Shown here piece by piece: positions 17,461-26,123 of a DNA stretch of 64,000 bases. The stretch is from Staphylococcus muscae (GTDB lineage Bacteria; Bacillota; Bacilli; Staphylococcales; Staphylococcaceae). Under the pieces are notes generated by a model. The model ran no database searches. It worked only from the letters and a program-made list of their open reading frames with translations, and was not told the origin of the DNA. Numbering within the stretch: position 1 is the stretch's first letter; every line of letters starts with the position of its first letter. The position numbers and the translations under genes were made by a program. The stretch covers positions 1,798,001 to 1,862,000 of the forward strand of contig NZ_CP027848.1 in NCBI RefSeq assembly GCF_003019275.1. Reading direction: 5' to 3'.

Positions 17461-19770
17461 ATGCGCATCAAAATACTAGGGTACAATATCTTTCAAAAAG
17501 GTGGAACGTCACGAAGCAATTTAAACCTTGTGCAAGCATTAGTAGCGGAAGGTTATGAAGTGACTTATGTGAACTATATCAGTTTTCAGCAACACCATTT
17601 ACAAAGCCTAAAAGCATCGGACGGTAATGCCTTGGCAGGGGTAAAAGTTACTGCCTTCCGTGGTATCCAATCATTGCTTGATACTGATTTGCTAATTTTC
17701 ACGAGGGAAAGCTTTTTCAATATGGCACGTGAAGTGAAGCATTGTGATGCACGTATTCGAATTCTCGGAGAAGTGCATGGCCCGCTTGCTTATATATCCA
17801 ATCAAACGGATCTTGCATTAGAAGCAATCGATGTGATCCGTGTCAGTACGCAACAAATCGCTGAAGAATTTAAGCAACGATATGATTATCCTTATGTTTT
17901 TCCAATGTATGTGAATACATCGCATATTTCATGGAAAGTGGAACCTTATGTTGCGAACAAAAATTTATTTATGAAAGTGCGCTTTGAAGATGAGGTTAAA
18001 GGGGTATCATATGCGTTGAAATTGATGCGTTATGCTGTTCATACACGAGGTGAAAAAGCGTTACATCTCTATTTGCATGGATATGGCCCTTCGCATTCTT
18101 TATATGAAAAGCTCATTGACTATTATGAACTACATGAGCACGTCCATATCAATGAAAAAGAACCCGCGCATTATATTTATTTGTCTGCATCACCATATGA
18201 AACTCTCGGTTATTCTATTCTAGAATCAGTAGCCACAGGTCATAGAGCATTGATTTATCCTGGAAAAGATAACGTGTTGCATGATATATATGCAGATTAT
18301 CATGCGATTGACTTTATTGAAAAAGATTTATCAACTGATTTTGATGTGATGATGACTGCCTTTAGTCAAGGATATTCGTCATTGCACCAACAAGAAGATC
18401 AGCAAAGATATGCATCACAATTTTCAAATGAAGGTTACGGTGAACAGCTCGTCCAACAAGTGATGCAACTCGCGAAATTGCATACGATTGATGTATCAGA
18501 TATCGCCAAACCCAAAATAACGTCAAAACAACAATTTTGGTTGAGACAATGTCGGGGATTTCTGAGCAAGCTTAAGCGTAAAGTATCGCTGCCACAGAAA
18601 ATACGTAATAATGTTTGGACACAAAGAACAGTGAGAGTAGCTCTATTGGCTGAAAATCGGTTAAAAAATTATCGACAACAAATAGTACGACAAGATGCTA
18701 TATTTATTGAGTCATTTCATGGAAAAAACTTTTCGGGAGACCCTAAGTATATTGCTTTAGCATTGCAACGACAATATCCTAACGTTACGATTTTTGTGAG
18801 CGCACAGAATGAACTTGTAGAAATGGAAATACGTTCATACGGTATGGTGCCTATTCGTTTTGGTTCTAGAGCGTATATTCGAGCATTTAATCAGTGTAGG
18901 TATGTGATTATTAACGGAAACTTGTGGGATAAATTAACGAAACAAAAAGATCAACAAGTGATTCAAACATGGCATGGTTTTCCATTAAAACGAATGGTCA
19001 ATGATTTAATGAACCCAGAAGAACGACAGCGTCAAGCTGAAAGATTTAAACCGAATATGTTGAAGTGGGATATTTTGTTGACTGTGTCTCGTCTATATGA
19101 GCGTTATGTTACGTCAGCATTTGATTTGAATGTACATCCATCATTGCGTGTTTTCCCATACGGAGCACCACGCAATAGTTATTTGATTCGTCATCGACAA
19201 GATGATAAAGAGCGTGAAGCGGTGCAAGAGAAATATTTATTTAACAAAGACGATAAGAAGCGATACATTCTATTTTGCCCAACATGGCGTAAAGAAACAC
19301 GGAGTAGTGTATCCGAGTTAGATTTGGTGTCATTGTTAGAGAGATTACCATCTCATTATGAAATAATTGTCAAACTGCATCCAAATGAAGGAGATCTCTA
19401 TCAAACATATCGAGCGATGCATGAACGTATTCATTGTTTTGACAATGCTTTAGTAGATATTCAAGAGTTATATTTGTTAGCAGATATTCTGATGACGGAC
19501 TATTCTTCTGCGATGTTTGATTACGCACATTTACAACGTCCAATCTTAGTTTTAGATGAAGATACAGTCTCATATGGACAAGAAGTAGGATTTTATTTTG
19601 ATGTCACTCAATTGACGTCTATACACCATGTGAAACCAGATGTGGAAAAAGTGACAGACATAATTCAACAAATAGAAACGGTAGATCATCATACATTGAT
19701 TGAACAATTTATGACTTATGATACTGAGACATCGGATGACGTCGTAGCAAAAGCAATTTGGCAACTTTGA
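17461..19770 (+). CDS. Two-domain teichoic-acid-type enzyme: GT4-like glycosyltransferase + CDP-glycerol glycerophosphotransferase
   Basis: The protein has 769 residues. The N-terminal half (about 1-340) resembles a GT-B glycosyltransferase: MRIKILGYNIFQKGGTSRSN start and a C-lobe with YIYLSASPYETLGYSILESVATGHRALIYPG, which carries the family E-x7-E-like pattern. The C-terminal half (about 405-769) is a Glyphos_transf domain: VIQTWHGFPLKRM, FCPTWRKETR, VKLHPNEGD and LMTDYSSAMFDYAHLQRPIL. It could add a sugar and glycerol-3-phosphate to a polymer on the cytosolic face. It has an extended -10 promoter (TATAAT 17419-17424) and is followed 18 nt later by ybaK. The fusion differs from the GT2-type array at 45-55 kb. 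Confidence 0.8.
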   Translation: MRIKILGYNIFQKGGTSRSNLNLVQALVAEGYEVTYVNYISFQQHHLQSLKASDGNALAGVKVTAFRGIQSLLDTDLLIFTRESFFNMAREVKHCDARIRILGEVHGPLAYISNQTDLALEAIDVIRVSTQQIAEEFKQRYDYPYVFPMYVNTSHISWKVEPYVANKNLFMKVRFEDEVKGVSYALKLMRYAVHTRGEKALHLYLHGYGPSHSLYEKLIDYYELHEHVHINEKEPAHYIYLSASPYETLGYSILESVATGHRALIYPGKDNVLHDIYADYHAIDFIEKDLSTDFDVMMTAFSQGYSSLHQQEDQQRYASQFSNEGYGEQLVQQVMQLAKLHTIDVSDIAKPKITSKQQFWLRQCRGFLSKLKRKVSLPQKIRNNVWTQRTVRVALLAENRLKNYRQQIVRQDAIFIESFHGKNFSGDPKYIALALQRQYPNVTIFVSAQNELVEMEIRSYGMVPIRFGSRAYIRAFNQCRYVIINGNLWDKLTKQKDQQVIQTWHGFPLKRMVNDLMNPEERQRQAERFKPNMLKWDILLTVSRLYERYVTSAFDLNVHPSLRVFPYGAPRNSYLIRHRQDDKEREAVQEKYLFNKDDKKRYILFCPTWRKETRSSVSELDLVSLLERLPSHYEIIVKLHPNEGDLYQTYRAMHERIHCFDNALVDIQELYLLADILMTDYSSAMFDYAHLQRPILVLDEDTVSYGQEVGFYFDVTQLTSIHHVKPDVEKVTDIIQQIETVDHHTLIEQFMTYDTETSDDVVAKAIWQL

Positions 19771-19788
19771 GTAAGAGGTGTAAGAAAG

Positions 19789-20271
19789 ATGAAAGTGAAA
19801 AAAACAAATGCAATGCGACGATTAGATCGTGCAAAAATAGATTATGAAATGCGGACATTCGAAGTGGATGCAGAACATATTGAAGGTTCGGAAGTGGCAG
19901 AACGCATCGGTGCCAAGGAAGCACAAGTATTTAAAACGCTCGTACTCACAAACGGTAAGCGAGATTATTTTGTGTTTGTCATTCCAGTTTCGGGGCATCT
20001 TGATATGAAGGCAGCGGCAGCAAGTGTCCATGAGAAGAAACTAAACTTAATGCCGCTTGATGATTTGAAAAAAGTAACGGGATACATTCGAGGTGGATGT
20101 TCACCAATTGGCATGAAAACCAAGTTCCCAACCGTTATCGACGCATCGATTAAGCACATTGATCAAGTTTTTGTCAGTGCTGGTCAACGTGGCGTGCAAA
20201 TGGGTGTTGCACCGGATGATTTAATTCATGCAGCAGAAGCACAAGTGGCGGCAGTTGCAGTAACAGAATAA
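19789..20271 (+). CDS. ybaK: Cys-tRNA(Pro)/Cys-tRNA(Cys) deacylase YbaK/EbsC
   Basis: The 160-residue protein matches the YbaK subfamily: KKTNAMRRLDRAKIDYEMRTFE, VFKTLVLTNGKRDYFVFVIPV with the conserved Lys, GYIRGGCSPIGMKTKFPTVID, and GVAPDDLI near the end. It hydrolyses mischarged Cys-tRNA(Pro) as a trans-editing factor. AAGAGGTG precedes the ATG. It is probably read through from the upstream two-domain glycosyltransferase gene, and a very strong hairpin follows. Confidence 0.92.
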   Translation: MKVKKTNAMRRLDRAKIDYEMRTFEVDAEHIEGSEVAERIGAKEAQVFKTLVLTNGKRDYFVFVIPVSGHLDMKAAAASVHEKKLNLMPLDDLKKVTGYIRGGCSPIGMKTKFPTVIDASIKHIDQVFVSAGQRGVQMGVAPDDLIHAAEAQVAAVAVTE

Positions 20272-20285
20272 TAACAAGAGACGTT

Positions 20286-20345
20286 TGAACTGCCCCTCAA
20301 AAGTTAGACTTAAAATCTAACTTTTGAGGGGCAGTTCATTTTTTT
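20286..20345 (+). terminator. Terminator with perfect 23-bp stem
   Basis: Arms 20286-20308 and 20316-20338 pair without mismatch around a 7-nt A-rich loop, then six T and a C. The left arm reads TGAACTGCCCCTCAAAAGTT at its outer end, which resembles terminal repeats of IS150-group (IS3 family) elements. It ends ybaK transcription on the plus strand. Confidence 0.85.
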
Positions 20346-20347
20346 CT

Positions 20348-20485
20348 TTACCTTTTGATAGATTGAGATTCACAGTAATAATGTTGAATTGTTTTACTTA
20401 TATCAGCACCAACTGAATGATCGCAATCATATTCGGTTTCTGAGTATTCGCCAGCATTTTTAAAAATTATTGATTGTATTGTCAT
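20348..20485 (-). CDS. Small protein of 45 aa
   Basis: On the minus strand an ATG at 20485 is preceded by AAAGGAG with a 10-nt gap and opens a 45-residue frame that ends with TAA at 20348. The protein begins MTIQSIIFKNAGEYSETEYD, contains two cysteines and ends in QSIKR. It is soluble and slightly acidic, with no signal peptide. It is convergent with ybaK and shares the hairpin region. I do not recognise it. The good ribosome site and otherwise empty stretch support it, but a chance frame of this size is possible. Confidence 0.5.
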   Translation of the reverse strand: MTIQSIIFKNAGEYSETEYDCDHSVGADISKTIQHYYCESQSIKR

Positions 20486-20605
20486 TGTGTAATAACTCCT
20501 TTACATCCTTATCACAGATTTTTTGTAAATACATAAGATTATATGATCGAAATTGAACGGTCTATGTCATTTTTGTGACTTTGAATGGTTGAATATGAAT
20601 GAAAA

Positions 20606-20647
20606 TGATTGTTTGTGATTGAATTTTGAAAACGAATACATTATACT
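20606..20647 (+). promoter_or_regulatory. fruRKA promoter with cre site and possible FruR repeats
   Basis: TTGAAT 20619-20624, 17-nt spacer, TATACT 20642-20647. The spacer holds TGAAAACGAATACA (20627-20640), a cre match with one deviation. Two TGATTG repeats at 20606 and 20616, one helical turn apart, overlap the -35 edge and are candidates for the DeoR-type regulator's operator. Confidence 0.7.
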
Positions 20648-20669
20648 GTAAGAGAATTGAGGTGGTTAG

Positions 20670-21419
20670 ATGCTAACAGATAAGCGACATGCTTTGATTA
20701 TTGATGTTTTAGGGCAACATAACTTTTTAAGTTTGCAGCAGTTGATGGATTATACGGGATCAAGTGCATCAACGATTCGTCGTGATTTGACGAAGCTTCA
20801 ATCGGAAGGCTTACTGACACGTGTGCATGGTGGTGCAAAGTTGATAGATTCAGGAGTCGAGCCGGAATTATCAATCAAACGCACTCAGCATATTGAAGAA
20901 AAGATTGAGATTGCTAAACAAGCAGCTAGCCTGATCAATGATAATGATTGTGTGTATTTGGACGCCGGTTCAACAACACTAGAAATGATTCCTTATATTA
21001 GTGCAACAGATATCACAGTAGTGACGAATGGTTTAACACATGTTGAATCACTGTTGAAACAAGGAATTCGTACTTACATTGTCGGCGGTGAAATGAAATC
21101 GACAACGATGGCGGTTGTTGGGACCCGTGCTGTGAACTTTCTAAGAAACTACTGTTTCAACAAGGTGTTTCTTGGTATTAATGGGATTGATGTTGCAACG
21201 GGATTAACGACACCGGATGAGCGAGAAGCATTAATGAAAGAAGTAGCGATACAACAAAGTCAACAAACGTATGTGCTAGCGGATGCATCGAAGTTTTATC
21301 AAACGCATTTTGCGACGGTAAAGGCAGTAGAACCACCTATTGTGATTACATCGGAACTTGGTCGTCAGCGTGGCAAAGAAATATTAAAAACAGCAAATAT
21401 AGAACTTCTAGGAGGATGA
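20670..21419 (+). CDS. fruR: DeoR-family regulator of the fructose operon
   Basis: The 249-residue protein has a DeoR helix-turn-helix (LQQLMDYTGSSASTIRRDLTKLQSEGLLTRVHGGA) and a sugar-phosphate sensor domain (DAGSTTLEMIPYI, VTNGLTHVESLLKQ, FLGINGIDVATGLTTPDE). It is probably a repressor released by fructose-1-phosphate. It is first in fruR-fruK-fruA, overlaps the next gene region, and shares a CcpA-controlled promoter. AATTGAGGTGG precedes the ATG. Confidence 0.93.
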   Translation: MLTDKRHALIIDVLGQHNFLSLQQLMDYTGSSASTIRRDLTKLQSEGLLTRVHGGAKLIDSGVEPELSIKRTQHIEEKIEIAKQAASLINDNDCVYLDAGSTTLEMIPYISATDITVVTNGLTHVESLLKQGIRTYIVGGEMKSTTMAVVGTRAVNFLRNYCFNKVFLGINGIDVATGLTTPDEREALMKEVAIQQSQQTYVLADASKFYQTHFATVKAVEPPIVITSELGRQRGKEILKTANIELLGG

Positions 21420-21421
21420 CT

Positions 21422-22345
21422 ATGATTTATACAGTGACGCTAAATCCATCGATTGACTATGTGATGTTTGTAGATGATTTTGAAGCGGGGGCGTTAAATC
21501 GCACAACTGCAACAGCAAAGTTTGCAGGTGGTAAAGGAATTAACGTATCACGTGTGTTACAGACATTAGATGTGCCATCAACAGCACTTGGTTTTGTAGG
21601 TGGCTTCCCAGGAAGGTTTGTAGAAGATACATTAACTTCTGCAGGTATTCAAACAGCTTTTACACAAGTGGATGAAGATACACGAATCAATGTGAAGTTG
21701 AAAAGTGGTTCAGAAACAGAAATCAATGCGACAGGACCAACGATTACAGAAGACAATATCAAGGCTTTATTAGAACAGCTTCGACAAACGACATCAGAAG
21801 ATATTGTTGTCATTGCAGGAAGTGTACCAAGTAGTGTACCGAAAACAATTTATGCAGATATGGCAAAAATTGTACAAGAAACGGGCGCACAGTTTGTTGT
21901 AGATGCGGAGAAGTCTTTAGTAGAAGGTATTTTACCGTATGCACCACGATTGATTAAGCCTAATAAGGTTGAGTTGGAAGAAATGTTTGATACGACAATT
22001 ACGTCTGATGCAGATGTGTTGAAATACGGACGTAAGTTATTAAATAAAGGTGCACAAGCAGTACTGGTTTCTCTTGGTGGAGACGGTGCAGTCTACATTG
22101 ATGCATCACAAGCATATAAGGTTTCGGCGCCAAAAGGGAAAGTCATCAATACGGTTGGTGCAGGCGATAGTACAGTTGCTGGTATGGTGGCTGGTTTTAC
22201 ACAAGCATTATCTCAACAAGAAACATTAGCATTAGCAATTGCATCAGGTTCAGCGACAGCATTTAACGATGACTTAGCGGAGCGTTCGATGATTGATACA
22301 TTATTGGAAAATATTAGCATTACACAGTTGAATGAGGAGGGGTAA
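21422..22345 (+). CDS. fruK: 1-phosphofructokinase
   Basis: The 307-residue PfkB-family kinase has GGKGINVSRVL near residue 40 and the signature VNTVGAGDSTVAGMVAGF with the catalytic Asp near residue 247. It phosphorylates fructose-1-phosphate to fructose-1,6-bisphosphate. The start is ATG 21422, because ATG 21416 directly abuts GGAGG and cannot be used well. It is the middle gene of fruRKA; the ribosome site lies within the end of fruR, so translation is probably coupled. Confidence 0.95.
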   Translation: MIYTVTLNPSIDYVMFVDDFEAGALNRTTATAKFAGGKGINVSRVLQTLDVPSTALGFVGGFPGRFVEDTLTSAGIQTAFTQVDEDTRINVKLKSGSETEINATGPTITEDNIKALLEQLRQTTSEDIVVIAGSVPSSVPKTIYADMAKIVQETGAQFVVDAEKSLVEGILPYAPRLIKPNKVELEEMFDTTITSDADVLKYGRKLLNKGAQAVLVSLGGDGAVYIDASQAYKVSAPKGKVINTVGAGDSTVAGMVAGFTQALSQQETLALAIASGSATAFNDDLAERSMIDTLLENISITQLNEEG

Positions 22346-22346
22346 T

Positions 22347-24251
22347 ATGAGAATTACAGAATTATTGACAAAAGATACTGTTGCAATGGATCTTGCAGCA
22401 ACTTCAAAAGATGCAGCAATTTCAGAGTTAGCACAACAATTGAATAAAGCAGGAAAATTGAACAACTTAGCGGATTTTGAAGAAGCAATCCACGCACGTG
22501 AAGCACAAAGTTCAACAGGAATTGGTGAAGGGATTGCTATTCCACATGCAAAAGTAGCAGCGGTAGACACACCTGCAATTGCTTTCGGTAAATCTAAAGC
22601 GGGAATTGATTATCAAAGTCTTGATATGCAGCCTGCACACTTATTCTTTATGATTGCTGCACCAGCATCAGGCGCACAAACACACTTAGATGCGCTTGCA
22701 AAACTATCAGGGATTTTAATGGATGACAAAGTGCGTGAAGCTTTATTACATGCTGAGTCTCCAGAAGAAGTGTTAGCGATTATTAATAAAGCCGATGACG
22801 AAGTAGCAGATGAAGACGAAGTAGTGGCACCATCTGACGTAGATGCAAGTGAACCATATGTACTTGCTGTGACAGCTTGTCCAACAGGTATTGCACACAC
22901 ATTTATGGCACGTGATGCTTTGAAAAAACAAGCAGAAGAAATGGGTGTACAAATTAAAGTTGAAACTAACGGTGCAGGTGGCATTAAAAACCATTTAACA
23001 TCTGAAGATATTGAAAAAGCAGATGGCATCATCGTTGCAGCAGATGTACATGTAGAGACAAATCGTTTTGACGGTAAAAATGTCATACAAGTACCAGTGG
23101 CAGACGGTATCAAACGTCCAGAAGAATTAATCAACACAGCATTAGATAAAAGTAGAAAACCATTCGTAGCTGAAAAAGGTGCGAGCACTTCAAAAGATAA
23201 TGATGAAAAATTAGGTATCGGTAAAACCATTTACAAACATTTAATGAATGGTGTATCAAATATGTTACCGCTTGTTATCGCGGGTGGTATCTTAATGGCG
23301 ATCGTATTCATGTTCCATCCAAATGCCTTTGATCCAGAAAGTGCACATTATAATGCATTTGCAGCGTCATTATGGGAAATTGGTAGTAAGAGTGCCTTTG
23401 CATTAATCATTCCTATCTTATCTGGTTACATCGCACGTAGTATCGCTGATAAACCAGGTTTCGCAGCTGGTCTTGTCGGTGGTATGTTAGCCGTATCAGG
23501 TGGATCAGGTTTCATCGGTGGTATTATTGCAGGTTTCTTAGCAGGTTACTTAACAGAAGGTATTAAAGCAGCAACAAAGAACTTCCCACAAATGCTCGAA
23601 GGTTTAAAACCAACATTAATCTATCCGTTAATTTCAGTAACGGTGACTGGTCTAGCAATGATTTATATCTTTAATACACCAGCAGCATGGTTGAACAATG
23701 CATTAATTTCAGGTTTAGATAGTTTATCAGGTACAAACGTAGTTATTCTTGGTGTCGTACTTGGTGCGATGATGGCCATCGATATGGGTGGACCATTCAA
23801 CAAAGCTGCATATGTATTTAGTACAGCAGCATTAACAGCAGGTAATCCAGAACCAATTACAGCAGCAATGGTCGGCGGTATGGTACCACCAATCGCACTT
23901 GCACTTGCAATGTTAATGTTCGGTAGCAAGTTTACAAAAGCGCAAAAAGGTTCTATCGTTCCTAACTTTGTAATGGGGGCAAGCTTCATTACAGAAGGTG
24001 CCATTCCTTTCGCAGCAGCAGATCCATTACGTGTGATTCCATCAATGATGGTTGGATCAGGTATCGCAGGTGGATTAGCATTATTATTTGGTTCTCAAAT
24101 CCAAGCGCCACACGGTGGACTTGTAGTAATCTTCGGTACAGACTGGAGCCATTCATTGTTTACAATTATTGCAATCTTAATCGGTTCTTTAGTCGGTGCA
24201 GTTATGTACGGTTTATTGAAGAAAAAACCAACAGATACACCAACAATTTAA
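22347..24251 (+). CDS. fruA: Fructose-specific PTS enzyme IIABC
   Basis: The 634-residue protein has three domains in one chain. EIIA (about 1-145) carries GEGIAIPHAKV with the phospho-His near 67. EIIB (about 168-265) carries ACPTGIAHTFMA with the phospho-Cys near 178. EIIC (about 290-625) is Gly-rich and multi-helix, with GGPFNKAAYVFS and GAIPFAAADP. It imports fructose as fructose-1-phosphate, which FruK then uses. ATG 22347, with GAGGAGGGG upstream, begins 1 nt after the fruK stop. Confidence 0.95.
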   Translation: MRITELLTKDTVAMDLAATSKDAAISELAQQLNKAGKLNNLADFEEAIHAREAQSSTGIGEGIAIPHAKVAAVDTPAIAFGKSKAGIDYQSLDMQPAHLFFMIAAPASGAQTHLDALAKLSGILMDDKVREALLHAESPEEVLAIINKADDEVADEDEVVAPSDVDASEPYVLAVTACPTGIAHTFMARDALKKQAEEMGVQIKVETNGAGGIKNHLTSEDIEKADGIIVAADVHVETNRFDGKNVIQVPVADGIKRPEELINTALDKSRKPFVAEKGASTSKDNDEKLGIGKTIYKHLMNGVSNMLPLVIAGGILMAIVFMFHPNAFDPESAHYNAFAASLWEIGSKSAFALIIPILSGYIARSIADKPGFAAGLVGGMLAVSGGSGFIGGIIAGFLAGYLTEGIKAATKNFPQMLEGLKPTLIYPLISVTVTGLAMIYIFNTPAAWLNNALISGLDSLSGTNVVILGVVLGAMMAIDMGGPFNKAAYVFSTAALTAGNPEPITAAMVGGMVPPIALALAMLMFGSKFTKAQKGSIVPNFVMGASFITEGAIPFAAADPLRVIPSMMVGSGIAGGLALLFGSQIQAPHGGLVVIFGTDWSHSLFTIIAILIGSLVGAVMYGLLKKKPTDTPTI

Positions 24252-24260
24252 GGTTATATC

Positions 24261-24296
24261 AAAAGAGGCTGAGTCATGGACCAGTCTCTTTTTTGT
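24261..24296 (+). terminator. Terminator after fruA
   Basis: AAGAGGCTG pairs with CAGTCTCTT (one G-T pair), followed by TTTTTTG. Confidence 0.65.
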
Positions 24297-24427
24297 TTCC
24301 TGATATCACTCTAGATTTCTCGTTTTTAACTTGTTATCTACGGGTATACTTAACGGTCAGCAACAACTTATGTATGACTTTTAATTACATCCCATATTCT
24401 TCTGTATAAATTCATAATAAGTTGTGG

Positions 24428-24592
24428 TATGATAAAATTAATATTTTTATGTCTGGAGGTAGCTCAATGGGAAGGATTTAGTACGTTTTATGTATCAGAA
24501 AATATCTGTCACAGACAAAAACATGACGACATCACTTTCTATTGAGTGGTGTTAATTTAACGGAGGTGAATCCCTAGTTATTAGGGAACTAA
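24428..24592 (+). promoter_or_regulatory. mpfA 5' leader with mini-ORFs and start-site hairpin
   Basis: An extended -10 (TGGTATGAT, ending 24433) implies a leader of about 150 nt. It contains CTGGAGGT and a 4-codon ORF (ATG 24467, Met-Gly-Arg-Ile-stop), a 21-codon frame (24490-24555) without a strong ribosome site, then CGGAGGTGA at 24561 with no start codon at the right distance. Last, TCCCTA-GTTAT-TAGGGA would pair and occlude the only Shine-Dalgarno-like sequence of the TTG start. This looks like a translational or attenuation control leader. It does not match the M-box riboswitch consensus that I know. Confidence 0.4.
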
Positions 24593-25939
24593 TTGGACAG
24601 TACGACCATAATTTATTTAATCATATTTTTTATATTAATTGCATTGACAACCGTCTTTGTAGGTTCGGAGTTCGCCTTAGTGAAAGTGCGTGCGACGAGA
24701 ATTGAACAATTGATCGGTGAAGGGAACGGAAATGCCCGGGTTGTGAAAAAGATGATTTCCAACTTAGATTATTATCTTTCAGCTTGTCAGTTGGGGATTA
24801 CAGTCACATCATTAGGACTTGGTTGGTTAGGGGAACCATTGTTTGAACGTCTTCTACATCCAATCATTGAATTGATTAATATCCCGGATGCACTTGTTAC
24901 GACAATATCAATCATCACAGCGTTTACAATTGTGACGTATATCCATGTCGTTGTCGGTGAGTTAGCCCCTAAAACATTGGCAATTCAATATACTGAGCGC
25001 ATTGCATTACTTTATGCACGCCCACTTTATTATTTTGGATTCGTGATGAAGCCACTCATCTGGTTGATGAACGGTTCAGCTCGCTTGATTATTCGCATGT
25101 TTGGTGTTGATCCAAACGATTCGAATGAAGCGATGTCAGAAGAAGAGCTAAAAATCATTATGAATAATAGCTATCACGGTGGAGAAATTAACCAAACAGA
25201 ACTCGCATATATGCAAAATATCTTTTCATTCGATGAGCGACATGCCAAAGATATCATGGTGCCACGAACGCAAATGGTGACATTAAACGAACCATTTAAT
25301 GTGGATGACTTGTTGGAAACGGTGAAAGAACATCAGTTTACACGCTATCCAATTACTGAAGATGGAGACAAAGACCATATTAAAGGGTTTATCAATGTAA
25401 AAGAATTTTTAACAGAATATGCTTCAGGTGTTCCAATTAAAACGAGTGATTATATTCATGAATTACCGATGATCTCTGAAACAACGCGTATTAGTGATGC
25501 ACTCGTTCGCATGCAACGAGAACATGTGCATATCAGTTTGATTATCGATGAATATGGTGGAACAGCTGGAATTTTAACGATGGAAGATATTTTAGAAGAA
25601 ATCGTTGGCGAAATTCGAGATGAGTTTGATGATGATGAAGTCAATGACATTGTACAATTAGATGAAAAGACATATCAAATCAATGGACGTGTCTTATTAA
25701 GCGACCTTGAAGAACAGTACGATATTGAATTTGAAGACTCAGAAGATATCGACACAATTGGTGGCTGGTTGCAAGCACAAAATACAAACTTAGAACAAGA
25801 TGACTTTGTAGATACTGTATTTGATCGTTGGGTCATCTCAGAGATTGAAAATCACCAAATTATTCATGTTTTACTGCGTTATGAGTATAATGCAGAACGC
25901 CCTAAAAATATGGATGAAGATGATCAAGATGAACATTAA
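24593..25939 (+). CDS. mpfA: CNNM/CorC-family transporter, MpfA-like
   Basis: The 448-residue protein has an N-terminal CNNM (DUF21) membrane domain of about four helices (residues 1-190), two CBS domains (about 205-335: DIMVPRTQMVTL, IKGFINVKEF, HISLIIDEYGGTAGILTMEDI) and a CorC_HlyC domain at the C-terminus. S. aureus MpfA protects against high magnesium and probably exports it. The order fruA then this gene supports orthology. The start is TTG 24593, because an in-frame stop lies immediately before it. The older name hemolysin is misleading. Confidence 0.85.
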   Translation: MDSTTIIYLIIFFILIALTTVFVGSEFALVKVRATRIEQLIGEGNGNARVVKKMISNLDYYLSACQLGITVTSLGLGWLGEPLFERLLHPIIELINIPDALVTTISIITAFTIVTYIHVVVGELAPKTLAIQYTERIALLYARPLYYFGFVMKPLIWLMNGSARLIIRMFGVDPNDSNEAMSEEELKIIMNNSYHGGEINQTELAYMQNIFSFDERHAKDIMVPRTQMVTLNEPFNVDDLLETVKEHQFTRYPITEDGDKDHIKGFINVKEFLTEYASGVPIKTSDYIHELPMISETTRISDALVRMQREHVHISLIIDEYGGTAGILTMEDILEEIVGEIRDEFDDDEVNDIVQLDEKTYQINGRVLLSDLEEQYDIEFEDSEDIDTIGGWLQAQNTNLEQDDFVDTVFDRWVISEIENHQIIHVLLRYEYNAERPKNMDEDDQDEH

Positions 25940-25954
25940 TAGATAGAAACAAAG

Positions 25955-25995
25955 AACATCACTTTTGTAATGAGAATCAAAAGTGGTGTTTTTTT
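25955..25995 (+). terminator. Terminator after mpfA
   Basis: AACATCACTTTTG pairs with CAAAAGTGGTGTT around TAATGAGAAT, then TTTTT. Confidence 0.85.
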
Positions 25996-26123
25996 GTTTA
26001 ATAGGTTTTTTCTGTGTAAATCTTTAAATACAAGTTATAATGATGAGTGAATTGGGTAGAGTAAAAATTGAAATAGAAATGAATGATGATAGATATTAGA
26101 ATAATAAAGTAGGTGTACTGAAA

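Noticed and set aside
22613..23230. 205-residue minus-strand frame inside fruA
   Set aside because: It is the complement of a clear fruA domain; Ser/Ala-rich shadow frames are common opposite Gly/Ala-rich membrane proteins.
24440..24592. M-box (ykoK) magnesium riboswitch before the mpfA-like gene
   Set aside because: The conserved M-box core sequences are not present, and the leader is better described by mini-ORFs and a short hairpin.
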